Source: Phorcus lineatus
Taxonomy: Eukaryota > Mollusca > Gastropoda > Trochida > Trochidae
DNA: 64,000 bases
NCBI GenBank assembly: GCA_921293015.1
Contig: OV121097.1
Location: 28,369,429-28,433,428, forward strand
Reading direction: 5' to 3'
Below are positions 1-11,002 of the stretch, piece by piece (the first letter of the stretch is position 1; each line of letters opens with the position of its first letter). Position numbers and translations under genes: made by a program. Below the pieces are notes generated by a model. It had not been told where the DNA came from, did no database searches, and saw only the letters and a list, made by a program, of their open reading frames with translations.

Positions 1-1117
1 GTCATCTGGATGTGTCCTTGTCGTTTTGAGGTTATAATGTTGAGATAGGTTTTTCGTCATAAGAAAAGTGTTGATGTTGATGTTAAAGTTTTCATTGTGG
101 ACAATATTTGATTTCATGGATGAATGTAAAGACAGACTTTATAAAAGAGATATTAAAGATAGGTATTATTACCAATAATCAGAACTGATGATTCATACTG
201 ATGATGATGATGATGATGATGATGATGTATAGTTAAAGAAAGAGTGTCCCTTTAACACTAATTCCTCTAAGGAAGTTCTTGCAATAAATGACAACACATT
301 TTGGATATGTGTTGAAGTGTCCAAGGGTGGGTGACTCTACCTGCCACTTCTTACCTTTGGTTAAATTCAAAACATGCTGAATTTCCTCAAATAAATGGTG
401 GGTGACCAAAAAAAGCTGCACCTCCCATAAGCGCTGGGGGGTCAAGGGTACTGAAAATATAAGCCTTGGCCTTTATTGGACAAAAAAACCCAGTTATTTT
501 ATAAAATAAAGGAAGACTATCACGCATAAAGTCTGGAAATAATATCTTCATATAAGGACACTCAGGTGTTGACTCAATTGAGGGATGGACAATTAAACAA
601 AATCTATGGCGTAGAAGAAAAGTGTTTAGTAGATGTGAGACTGTCACAGAAGCCATGTTGGCCGCATACATTGAGAGTGATGGCCAGACATACAGAGGAA
701 ATGTGTCATTGGCTGATCATTGGGTGACAGATTTGATGTCTGGTCAGCGATGAAGATGATGTTAAGGGACTTGATGTCTGGCTAGTCGGTGATGAACATG
801 ACATTGAGAGGGTCACCTCCAGATCTGTGACTCATTGTGCATGGACTGTAGATGTCTCATTACAAACCAAACCTGAACCATATACAAGGCATTCAAAGAA
901 TAAAAATTTTCTCGTAACATGACTGACACCACTAATCAATATGTTGAAATATATGACTGTCATTGATGAAGAGTATGACAATCAGATGATATTGATGCTG
1001 ATGGTGTTAAATTTGTCATTTATGTGTGTTCAAATTTAGTAGTTCACCATTATTCATTATTACTACAAGTTCCCTTTTAGGGCTCTAATAATCATATATT
1101 TTAGTGTTTAAATGTGA
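1..1117. other. Non-coding DNA with a short (GAT)n run and a small duplication
   Basis: No credible gene is visible. A pure (GAT)n/(ATG)n microsatellite of about 29 bp lies at 199-227. A two-copy duplication with a period of about 38 bp lies near 728-810, where TTGATGTCTGG recurs at 733 and 771. Reading frames here are short and have no start or splice context. Confidence 0.6.
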
Positions 1118-1213
1118 GAACTGGTTGAACTTGTTGAACTTGTTGAACTGGTTGAATTGGTTGAACTGGTTGAACTGGTTGAATTGGTTGAACTGGTTGA
1201 ACTGGTTGAACTA
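1118..1213. repeat. 9-bp minisatellite (GAACTGGTT)n
   Basis: About ten head-to-tail copies of GAACTGGTT are present, with single-base variants (GAACTTGTT, GAATTGGTT). The low divergence suggests a recent array expanded by slippage. Nothing indicates that it is coding. Confidence 0.95.
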
Positions 1214-1899
1214 GTTTCAGAAGTCAATTAGATTTGGTTGCCAAAGGTAACAGGGTACCTTTAACACCAATATTGAGATTTTCTTATAAGGAAGCTCTCC
1301 AATGCCTAGGCTAAAATTTAGTCTATGGAAATTTTTGATAGTTTACTGTTCCTTCATCCATAATATTTTTTCTTTGGGCTCAGAATTTCATAGACTTGCT
1401 GAATGTGGACCTAGACTGTATTGAAGGCTCCTTTATATTCACAGTCATGAAGCAGGACTATCAAATGCCATGTTAATGACCATGATATGTTAGAGACTCT
1501 GAGACTCTTATCAAACCAATATTCTAACACATTGTGCCTTGGTTTATGACATGGTAACCCTTACTGTATGACACAATGTATGTTAACTTATGAAATGAAC
1601 TCATGAAAACAAGGTTTTTTGGATAATGCCTTCTTTGTTTTGAAATTCAAGATGTTTCGGAGTATATGCTAACTCCTTCATCAGGAGGAATATAAATTGG
1701 GGTACCTATCGTAACAAGTAAACATTAATCAATAATGAGGAAACTAATTAGAGAAATTAATTTAAAGAGAATGTTATACAATATGGATTTGCAGTAAAGG
1801 CATGTGGTGAGTACACACTTAAGTGCCAAAGTAAACAAAGGCCTGTAGGCTTTATTGAAGTAGAGAGTACATTGTGATTGCAAATACACTGAAGTTTGG
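1214..1899. other. Non-coding stretch with one TTTCGG/CTTCATCAG hairpin module
   Basis: No gene is visible. At 1646-1686 the + strand has TGTTTCGG, then AGT, a 9-nt loop and ACT, then CCTTCATCAG. On the minus strand this reads CTGATGAAGGAGT, loop, ACTCCGAAACA, a 5-bp GC-rich hairpin between two fixed words. The same architecture recurs at 8150-8182 and 8443-8475. Confidence 0.5.
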
Positions 1900-4230
1900 A
1901 GGTACAATTAATTGTGCATTGCAATTAGTAGAATATGAGGGTGGGCCAATAGTCTTTATTGAGGGTCACGTTGACACCAATACAGATGATACATGCTGTG
2001 TTTCTGATAAGGATACACTCCAATGCCAATGTCAACTAAGTGAAGAGGTCTTTGAGGTGGGGGTCTATTGAACCAATGTTAACATTCCCTTGAAACCGAT
2101 ATTGGTGTAAGCAGTATTATTAAAGACATAGGGCTCCTTCAAAACCAATACAGATGATAATGGTCATTTTCTAATAAGTACACTGTCTTATAGCATTTTG
2201 ATGGGAACCAAGTCTTGAGTCTTTGAGATGGTGACTCCATGACCAAATTTAGCATTCTGTTAATTCTGTTGGTGATATCAATTTGATTTAAGACCCTTTG
2301 ACAACAATACTGATGATGCATGGGGAAGATCAGATTAGGACACTGTATATGCCATGTTAAGAAAATCTTGAGTGTGTTGAGATCTTTGAACACCAAAGGA
2401 TTTATGACTTGGCATTTCTCCAATATTGTGGTATGTATCTGAAAGACAAAATGACATGATGTCTCTGCAACACCATCATAGATTATACCAAAACATTTTA
2501 AAGCTGAGTAACTCTACAATGCTGTGATTCTGTGTTGAAATGTCTATGACAGGGTGACCCTATCAGACCAGTGTTGGTTCAGGTGGTGGCGTGATTATCG
2601 TGTATGACAAAATATTATGATCAGACCAGTTATAATGTTATAATGTCAGCTTTTGACAGGGCAATTGATCATGAAAACAATATTGCAATGTTGATGTGGT
2701 GAGGTGAGGTGATTTGGTGTTTAACGCCAATTTCAAGAGGAAATATTTTACTTATATCCCTGGTTGCTAGTTTAACTGCAGGGTGAAAGTCCGCAACACC
2801 ATTGTGGCTATGCATTTTGGTGAAGCCTGCATGCATCGGCTGGAACTAGCAAACCATGGGTAGTAATGTGTTGAAATTAAGTGTAGCATTGCACCAAACC
2901 TTATACAGCATGTAGAACAATTCTCTTCTACAGACATTCTAGTACTCAGTTGACAGATGGGATCCTCCTAGGCATTTATAAGAATTATGATGTTGTGGCA
3001 TTGTGAACCTACAGCATCTATTAGATCTGTCCATTATGATGAGCCACATTATCAACAATTTTGACTGAGTATTTGAATTCAAAACAATGTTGATTATTTG
3101 TTTATGAAGTCTCTGAAGCAACAAGAAACTGACGATTTTATTCTTATTTCAAGGTTTTTAGCGTTGAGAATACATAAGAGATATCAATAACGCTCTGGAT
3201 GGTATTTCTAAGCAACACCAAAAAATTATGAAATTTTCAACAAAGACTTGAAGTCTTGGAGATGATACTCCTAGCCTAAGCAATATTGATATAGTTGACA
3301 ATATAGTTGATAATATTAACTGTTCATTGAAATGGTCTCTTACATGGTGATGCAAAAATACCAGTGTTAATGAATAATATTGAGACAATATATGACTAAT
3401 GTATTGGCTGAAGTGCCAGTTGGAGTTTGTTACCAGTCTTATAAGTATCTTGATGGATTTTTGGAGAAATCATAATCGGTAAATGTCTCATGAAGGTAAC
3501 AAATGCTGAATAAAGCAACCGCTGTTGAGGCTTTCAGTGTATTTTGAGACAGTAAATGACTTATGGTATGTGTCAGTAGGAATTATTATTTTTCTGAAGT
3601 TGTCATATTTCAATTTGAGATGAGACCAAAGGGATGAGCACCAAGGAACTAGTATTGATGAAGGTATGGCTAATGACAAGACTATGTTGAGAAATGATGG
3701 TGAAGTTGTTGAAAAGATGACCACTGGAGACTGATGTTGTTGACAATGTGAGAAATGATTTATGTCACAATGCACCTTCAACCCCCTTATTGATGAAACT
3801 GAGACAGTTTATGACAAAGCTATGCTGATAAGTGTTGATTTGACAGGATGACCGTAATGATTCAGGGAAGTAACTATTATTAATGAGGATTGTGGTATGG
3901 TTTATGAGTGGGCAGCATCTCAACACAAACATGAATGTTATAGAAACATTTTATGACTTCAATAACTCTCCAATCCTGAAACTTGTAACTAGAGTTCTGG
4001 AGGTCTAGAGCCAGATGACCCTACAAGACCATGTTTATATGATTTATAACACAAAGCACCTTCAACACCCATACAGATGAGTTTGAGACAGTTTATGAGA
4101 GAGCTATGTTGATGGTGTACGACAAGGTGACCCTTCTTGCCCAGTCTAATTGCTGGTTTAAGCTGAAGTGTGCTTGGTGTTGCTGCCTGCTGAATTATGG
4201 AACAGGGGAATCCTAGTATCAACACTTGCA
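1900..4230. repeat. Decayed long-period tandem repeat region
   Basis: Related phrases recur in the same order. CCAATACAGATGATA-type words occur at about 1978, 2148 and 2304. GAGACAGTTTATGAC-type words occur at about 3383, 3544, 3797 and 4082. A block beginning CACAA-GCACCTTCAAC and running into GAGACAGTTTATGA occurs at 3763 and 4046, a period of about 283 bp. TGACCCTACAAGACCA-type words occur at about 2548, 3716 and 4013. The copies are much diverged, so this is best read as an old satellite or tandem expansion that is mutating away. A SINE fragment is inserted within it (about 2757-2945). The short reading frames here are not gene-like. Confidence 0.6.
2757..2945 (-). mobile_element. SINE copy A, body only (family 1)
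   Basis: The minus strand matches the body of the SINE copies at 22638-22887 and 31901-32150. Shared words in order are GGT-CAATGCTACACT-AATTTCA, then CCCATGGTTTG-TAGTTCCAGC, then GATGC-TGCAGG-TTCACC-AAATGCATA, ending in a CCACAATGGTGTTGC-type tail. The tRNA-like head seen in the other two copies is not recognisable here, so the copy looks 5'-decayed or 5'-truncated. It interrupts the decayed tandem region. Confidence 0.7.
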
Positions 4231-5110
4231 TTCCTACACCTCATAAATCTCCAAACCTTGGTCCTAGAGGAGCAGAGATAGCTGGGCAATAGAAGAAACT
4301 ATTAAAGAAATAGTATTTAAAAGGAGAAGGCTTATAGAACAGTTATGCTATTAACACTCGATCAAGTATTTACCACACAAATCAGAATATCAGAAATGAC
4401 ACTGTTTCATTTATCAGCTTAACCAGAATTAATTTCAAATATTTTGGTTTGGATGTTATGATTATGAGCATTGATAGTGGTTCTCATTTTATTCACACAA
4501 AAAAGTGTTTTTGAGGAAAAGAATCTTCTGTGTTAATAATCGATTTTGAATATGTAATCATATAAATTATCAATTCCCATTTGTTTAGGCAATTGCCATA
4601 CCAATAATGAAATAGATATTGCTCAAATATGCAAGAAGTTTTATGAAATTGATCAGAAATTCTGTATGATATCAATATTCCTTAAAAATCAAGAATATTG
4701 ATAAAGTATACCTATGTGTCTTCCAAATATTATAGATTTAGAAAATCTTGAATCATAAGAAGAATGTTTTAGACAGGGTCCTAACATTTATTTTAAAAGA
4801 ATTTATTTATCAGTAAGAACAGCAATGATATTAATACTTCTCGCATTCTATCCGTCCTCAATCTCTCAAATGAAAAATTTAAAACAAGAGAATTCAAACT
4901 TTAATGTCTTTATTTACGTAGAACATAAAGAAAACCGCAATCTTAAAGGAATTACCCGTCAGGTTTGTAAAAGGCTCAGTTCTGTCATACGATATGGAAA
5001 CAAAAAATCAATCAGTACGTTGTGGTCATTTTTTGCCCACCATTTTCTGATTAGTGTCACGGGCTCATTCACTTTGTAATTACAAACTCTTAATTGGATT
5101 TTTTTTTCAG
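4231..5110. other. AT-rich non-coding stretch, nothing recognised
   Basis: No repeat, RNA gene or coding exon is recognised. Frames are short and unsupported. The stretch ends in a strong polypyrimidine-AG (5101-5110), discussed under findings as a possible acceptor. Confidence 0.5.
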
Positions 5111-5404
5111 TACGTATATCACCAATGTGGTATTGTTGAAGTTGGATCGATTGTCCCGACTTGCTTCTTATTGAAGCACAGATTGCCGAGGGGCTTCTCA
5201 ACCACCACAGAATACAATCATGGGAGACCTATCAATAATTCAAGAACCTTGGGTCTTCACTGCCGGGTTCTTCTTAGGTTGCAAATTAAAATGCCACTAG
5301 AAGTTTGAATCCTCATATGATCATTAGGGTTTATTAGTGAAATAACTGCACACCAACATCCCTGCGTCGAGTAATTAAAAATTAATAAGTAACGTGGTGA
5401 TGGG

Positions 5405-5915
5405 CCTGGAGAGATGTGGAAATGCTTAGTGGGAGATAGACTTGGATCTAGTGTCTAAATCTAGACTTGCTTTTGTCAAAATTGTGATTGGATTGTGTTG
5501 CCCATTTCTTAATACATAGTATATACAAAGTGAAACATTGAGAACAGAAATATATTTCTTTGAGGTTTTCAGTTTTCCCTTCTAGTTCTAGATTGTGTTG
5601 CCCATTTCTATATACTATAGCTGTTCATAGTGAAAAATTGAGAACAGAAATATCTTTCTTAGAGTTATGCAGTTTTCCCCTTCTAGTTACCTGTAACCCT
5701 TATTCAGGTACCTCGATGGATGTGGTAATTCTTAGTGGAACACAGAGTGGAGAGATAAACTTAACTCTTTTTGTCAAATTGTTGTGGAGATATTATCTTT
5801 TGATTGTGATGCCAATTACCTTAACATGAGAAGTGACATAGAAATGCAAATTTAACAAATGTTTTTAGCGATATGCAGTTGTTTCTTCTTAAGATACTTC
5901 TCGAATTGAGTGTTT
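5405..5915. repeat. Compound tandem repeat, ~100-bp and ~303-bp periods
   Basis: GATTGTGTTGCCCATTTCT occurs at 5491 and 5591 (period 100 bp) and in diverged form at 5802. Each copy is followed by a diverging GTGAAA-ATTGAGAACAGAAATAT module and a CAGTTTTCCC-type word. A second module, GATGTGG-AAT-CTTAGTGG through TTTTTGTCAAA-TTG, occurs at about 5414 and 5717 (period about 303 bp). The order is A-B-B'-A'-B'', which suggests two rounds of unequal duplication. No coding function is apparent. Confidence 0.85.
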
Positions 5916-6375
5916 TTAGCAAGACTTTCAAGGAAATTATCTGAGAAAATTCTTATATTTTTTCTGGTTGTTGTGGTGATGGTTATAGTGATAGAGATGG
6001 ACTCAGGCCCTGTTTCTCAGTATAAATTCTATTTTGCAATTTGTTCATAATCGAGACTTGATTTTCTTATTTTGATAAATAGATGAACTAAAAACACATC
6101 ATAAGTGAAGCTGTGTGTTGAATAATATACAAGTTCATGTAGCACAGTGTGTAAAGATGATACACACTTTTGGCGCTGACCATTTTTCGTAACGACTCCT
6201 TGTTTGAGAGCACTGGAAGTTCACACAAAGATCAAAATGACCTATGACCTAAGATTCCTCAGATTTATAAAATTTATCTTCAGATGAATTAACGAAATTG
6301 AATTTTGAGGGGGGTTCTTCTGATGGAACAGCTCAATTTAACATTCAAGTTTATCCTAGCTTGAATAGAGAACAA
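5916..6375. other. Non-coding stretch, nothing recognised
   Basis: Ordinary AT-rich sequence. I see no conserved motif, repeat or exon. Confidence 0.5.
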
Positions 6376-6465
6376 GTTCTATGGATTAACAACTTCTTTA
6401 TCGCAGAATTGCGACATTTCGGCTGTTGATACTAACAATATGTTAACAAGTAAGTAAAGGAGTCT
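6376..6465. mobile_element. Solo half of the CAACTTCTTTAT foldback family
   Basis: The order CTATGGATTAACAACTTCTTTAT, a short spacer, GCGACATTTCGG, then TGTTGATACTAACA and GTTAACAAGTAAG matches the left arm of the foldback element at 14243. That arm runs CAACTTCTTTAT, GTGCCAAGTTC, TGTAGATACTAACA, GTTATCAAGCAA. Only one arm is present here, so it is a solo or decayed copy. Element class is unknown. Confidence 0.6.
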
Positions 6466-8379
6466 TATCCTATAGCTTGTTTTTCAGAGAATAATATTCA
6501 GAAATAAGATGAGAATCATGGTTTCCTTTTCCAAAGACTTAGAGTTGGTCAAAAGATAGCTTTTTTCTCAACCTTGAGATTGCATAGTTTGGGATGTTAA
6601 TTTATTTTGAAATCAAATGAGAGGCATCAAATGTTATGATTTTTTTTATTCAATTTACAAAATTAAATCAACAATATTTTCAAAATGTGAAAATAATATA
6701 ATTTTAATCTAAATTGTTGCTCTAATTCATGTTTTGTGTGAAATGTTATTTTTCAGGTAAAATTTATTGCAGGGAACTAAACGTAAGAACCGATCATTAG
6801 ATAAATGATAAATCTTTGTGTATTGTCAGTTGAGTAAAAAAAATATCAATAGTGAATGAATAAATAACTATTATTGAATAAAAAAATCATCTAATAAATC
6901 ACATCAGAGATTTGAATGTTTGTCAATGAACTGTAAGAAGGTCTTGAAATAAAATAATAAGTATCCAACTGTTGATTGATCCCCTTAATGGTGTAGAAGG
7001 TTTGTATCCTGCGGTTAGTTGATCTGCTCCCAGTGAGAGATAGACCCCGCTCTATAAGAGTATAATTACTAGAAAGAACTAATTTGTTTCACACTGTTAC
7101 ATGGAGAGCCCTCTCTGTTGAGGTTTGCTCTAGTTAATGGGTTTGTGTTCTTGGGGCAATGGTAAATTCATTTAAAGAATTCTTTATATAGAATTTTGGT
7201 ATGATGGTTATTTCTAGAAGATTTTCTGAGTCTATTTAGTTGAATTCTATTATCTTTAAGCTTTAGTTAATTATTTGTTTAATAATTAACAACCTTTTAA
7301 AAAAAATTCAAGATTCTTAGAATCTTTTGAAATGAAAGTAATTGTCCTCTTTCTTTTAATTCTAATTTTTAGTACACTTCAGAAAAAATTATTATATTTT
7401 TATGTATGTTTGGGATTACATGTTGTTATTTTGAATAATTTATCTATTAACCAAAATTTGATGTGAGGTTCAATTTTACTAAATTCCAACCAGACTCGAA
7501 AATATTTTGTATCTTGGAATTAGTTTCAGTGAATTATGGGTGAACCTTACATTGTGGAAATTAACATTTTGATAAAATGTTTTCTAATTTTGCATAGGAT
7601 TTTAACTTCCAAAAGTCAAAACTTTAAATCATTAAACCTTATATTGTATCAATTAAATTAAGATATTTCACCACATTTCAACATTGTACCACTAGTATCA
7701 ACGGGAATATTATAGATACATTCCAAAGAAAAATTTCTTTGCTTCTACTGGGAATTTTAGAATTGCACACTCAGCATTTTCTAACTAGGGATCATCTTTG
7801 CAACGTAAGTCCTTTGTCCTTTATCAATTATTCATGCAAAGATATGTGAAATACCAAAGAGTTAATCCCACACAGTCTGTGAGAGAATTTCAACATGTAG
7901 GAGTTAATAATGTAACGCACAGAGGAGATATCTCATTAATGAAACTAATAATTTGCCGTCAATGTGTTTCTGTAGAAGATGACTTTCTTATAGCAGAGCG
8001 CAATGATATCAAATTTCTCATCAAGTTTGTTATTGTTTGCCTGATAGAATATTGAGTCATTGGATTATACATTTATTTAATCTCAGTCTGGTATTAACCT
8101 TAAAGACCATGATTTTCATAGAAAACGTCTTTGTTATCGTGAAAGTCACAATGTTTCAGAAAATATGTGTACTCCTTCATCAGGTAGGATGTGGGGAAAA
8201 ACAAAATAGGATATTATAATTATCACCCAAATCAAATCTCATTAAATAGTAAGCAAATACTCTGATATGTTGAGAAAAGGGCGGCGCTGACTTACGCTAG
8301 AGAAGAAAGTATTGGTCAGAATGACAAATCCATGGATCAAATAAATGATTCATGACGGTACAGGAAAGTTAAATAAAAT
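6466..8379. other. AT-rich non-coding stretch with one degenerate CTTCATCAG module
   Basis: No gene is recognised. At about 8150-8182 the sequence has ATGTTTCAG, a weak inverted repeat, then ACTCCTTCATCAGG. This is a mutated version of the module at 1646 and 8443. The remainder is homopolymer-rich AT sequence. Confidence 0.5.
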
Positions 8380-8563
8380 AAAGTGGGGAGTACCGTCAAA
8401 ACACAGAGATGAAATTCATTTTGAATACAACATTTAATTGTAACGTTTCGGGGGCCGTTGGACCCCCTTCATCAGACTGGTCCAACGGCCCCCGACACGT
8501 TACAATTAAATGTTGTATTCAAAACGAAGTTCATCTCTGTGTTTTGACAGTACTCCCCCCCTT
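8380..8563. mobile_element. 184-bp foldback element with ~83-bp arms
   Basis: Left arm 8380-8462 and right arm 8481-8563 are near-perfect reverse complements. Words found in both orientations include GTCAAAACACAGAGATGAA, GAATACAACATTTAATTGTAACGT and CGGGGGCCGTTGGA. The 18-nt loop contains CCCCCTTCATCAGACTGG. There are only about half a dozen mismatches and little indel, which implies recent formation or maintenance by conversion. The minus strand contains CTGATGAAGGGGGTC, loop, GGCCCCCGAAACGTT in the centre. No transposase or convincing target-site duplication is visible, so it is a non-autonomous palindromic element. Confidence 0.9.
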
Positions 8564-10545
8564 TACTCTGAAATGTTGTTGATGTTACAATAAAGACGTT
8601 AGTCTTTAATCGTGAAGATTTTGTTCTTCTTTTAAAAGCCTCTTCTAAATGTCCTTCAAAGACATCATTGACATTAATATAGTTTGATCCTCCTCATATT
8701 TTAGAAATACTTGTTTCTGTTCAGCTATTTGAAGTATTCCTGTAAATAGAAATATCCTGCATCCTAACAGCAAGGTATGGTGATCTAATGATCTTCCTGC
8801 TATGGAAGATAATGCGGTATAATATTCATTAACAACCATTTAAGAAGTAAATTTTTTTTGCCTGCATGACATTTTATAACTGCTATGGTATCCATAGTTT
8901 CCATCTTCTGGAAATCATTAAAACAGTTTTTATGAATATTGATATTATTTTGTGTTTTAAGCTTTGAAAGCTGTCTTAGTACTTTGCAAAGGATGTAAAA
9001 ATCCAGTTTCCCAAACAGGTACTTGACAAGGAGGAAAGTCCAATATTGCTGTGACAAAGCATTAAATGACTATGAATTGTGTCTTGCTCATTAAATCATT
9101 ATAAAATTTAGTATTTACATTTCTTTATATTATGTGTATAAGTATGACTTGTTTGACTAAATCAACAAAATCCATGTCAAAGGCTCTTTCCACAGAATAA
9201 AGAAGTTGTTTATCCATTAAGTTGTCCGCATTGGTCATGTGATGTTATTTACAAAACAACTCATTATAGCTCATTTTTCATCTTCTTTTAAAAAAAAATT
9301 AATTTATGAAGTTTACAAATATCTCTCATGATCACAACCATCCCCAGTTTATCTGACAAATTATGTTTACTATAATGATTAGAAAAAAACATTTCCTCAT
9401 TTCAAAAAAATATAACAGATATACCATCTTAACCTCAAAGTTTAGACATAAGATAAGGTGTTCAAATATCAAATACTCATGGCGCCATATTAAATCTAAT
9501 TGAGAGCTAGATTGTTTTCATTCATAATATCATCCTGCTCCCTACACTGAAGGTAGGTGTGCCTACTGCTTTAATTACACATGGTTTATGATGTGAGGAG
9601 CTTGTAGACCTAGGGATGAGTCTGTGTGTATGGGTTTAATATCTGCATTGGCCAGGTTTTACGAGATCTGGTATTGAGAGACAAAATAAGCCGTGTTTTA
9701 TAGTCCGAGCTTTGCTGTTTATGATTGGCGGCAACCTGGAAAGTGGTCTTGATGACTTGACAGATGTAGTCTTGCAAACAGACCGTGATTGAAAGAAAAT
9801 AACTATGCTTGACACTGCATACCTTTGATTTGAACTTCAGATGCTTATGAGTCAATAATTAGATTCACACACCAAGAAGGATTTAATTGATTCTAGGTTT
9901 CAGAATTGTTTGGTATACCAATTTTATTCATACGATAACTCTAATCATTAAACCTTTCATGGCACCGCCCTGGATATCTATTTTGCTGATCCATTTTCTT
10001 AACTGAGTCATTGCTGCCAATAGATTCCCAATGGCAAAAGGACAGTGCTTTAGGGGTATTTTTTGCGGAAATGAAATTCAAGGGGACTTTCCTGTAACCA
10101 GGTAACATGATGTTATTAGTGCAGAATAAAACCCAGGGCGAACATGTTATTTTGGGTAGCTTACTAGTTGATTTAGATTAAACAACTAGATAAATGAGAG
10201 TTCACACCCTGTAAAATGAAACAAGTGGGAAAAGTGAAGCCATTCATCGGCACCATGAGTGTGAAAAGCATTTCTGTGGCATTACAAGGCATTGTTGATT
10301 GGTGCTATTGTAAATCATTTTTAAATGTATGGATATTCAATCTATAACTATAGTTTTGTTTCATAATGTTATAAAATTGAAAAATATAACGCTTTTTTTC
10401 ATGTCGTTTCCCCAAAAACGAGATGATTTACCAGATCGAAGGAGGTAAGGCTCTTTTAGAATCACCAACATTAAGTTCTAATTTTTTTCAAAACTTAAAA
10501 ACTTATTATCAAAATTAAAATGATCGAGAACTTTGATAAAGTCCA
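8564..10545. other. AT-rich non-coding stretch
   Basis: No gene is recognised. A short AGAATAAAGAAGTTGTTTATCCAT word at about 9195-9218 belongs to the CAACTTCTTTAT family, as an isolated end fragment. Nothing else stands out. Confidence 0.5.
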
Positions 10546-10654
10546 GGGCCTAGATTTTCAAAGCTCTCTTAACACTAAGATAGTCATAAGTACCATCCAT
10601 CAACATTGACTTATGACTATCTTAGCACTAAGAGAGCTTCAAAAATCTAGGCCC
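10546..10654. mobile_element. 109-bp palindromic MITE
   Basis: Arms of about 48 bp: GGGCCTAGATTTTCAAAGCTCTC continuing to AAGATAGTCATAAGT, and its reverse complement ACTTATGACTATCTT continuing to GAGAGCTTCAAAAATCTAGGCCC. The loop is only about 10 nt and mismatches are few. This is a foldback element with no coding capacity. The transcript could form a long near-perfect hairpin. Confidence 0.9.
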
Positions 10655-10998
10655 AGAGTTATCAGAAATTTTTTAATAAGTTTACAAGAAAAGGTTTTAG
10701 CACTATAGCTGCTTATTTGAATAAATGTGAAACAATTTTGAGAGGCAGATTGATAGGTATGACTACTCATTATTTAACAAGGGGAATAATACATGCTTGG
10801 AATGGTAAGCTTTCTTGATATAAGAAATGGGTCCACAGATAAATACTAAGCAATCATTGATAAAATCCAAGAGACAACTTTATGTAAATGCTTTGAAAAT
10901 TAATCTTTACCACAAGTTTCTAGATTTTGAAAAGTCATTGATTGAACTTTTAGGTCTGAAAAAGAAGCATGAAATGTCCTGCTTTTTAAGCTTGGTAC
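10655..10998. other. Non-coding stretch, nothing recognised
   Basis: AT-rich sequence between the palindromic MITE and the TTAA-flanked element. No feature is seen. Confidence 0.5.
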
Positions 10999-11002
10999 TT
11001 AA

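Noticed and set aside
3655-3690. TTGATGAAGG as another copy of the CTGATGAAG module
   Set aside because: No stem and no GAAAC word follow.
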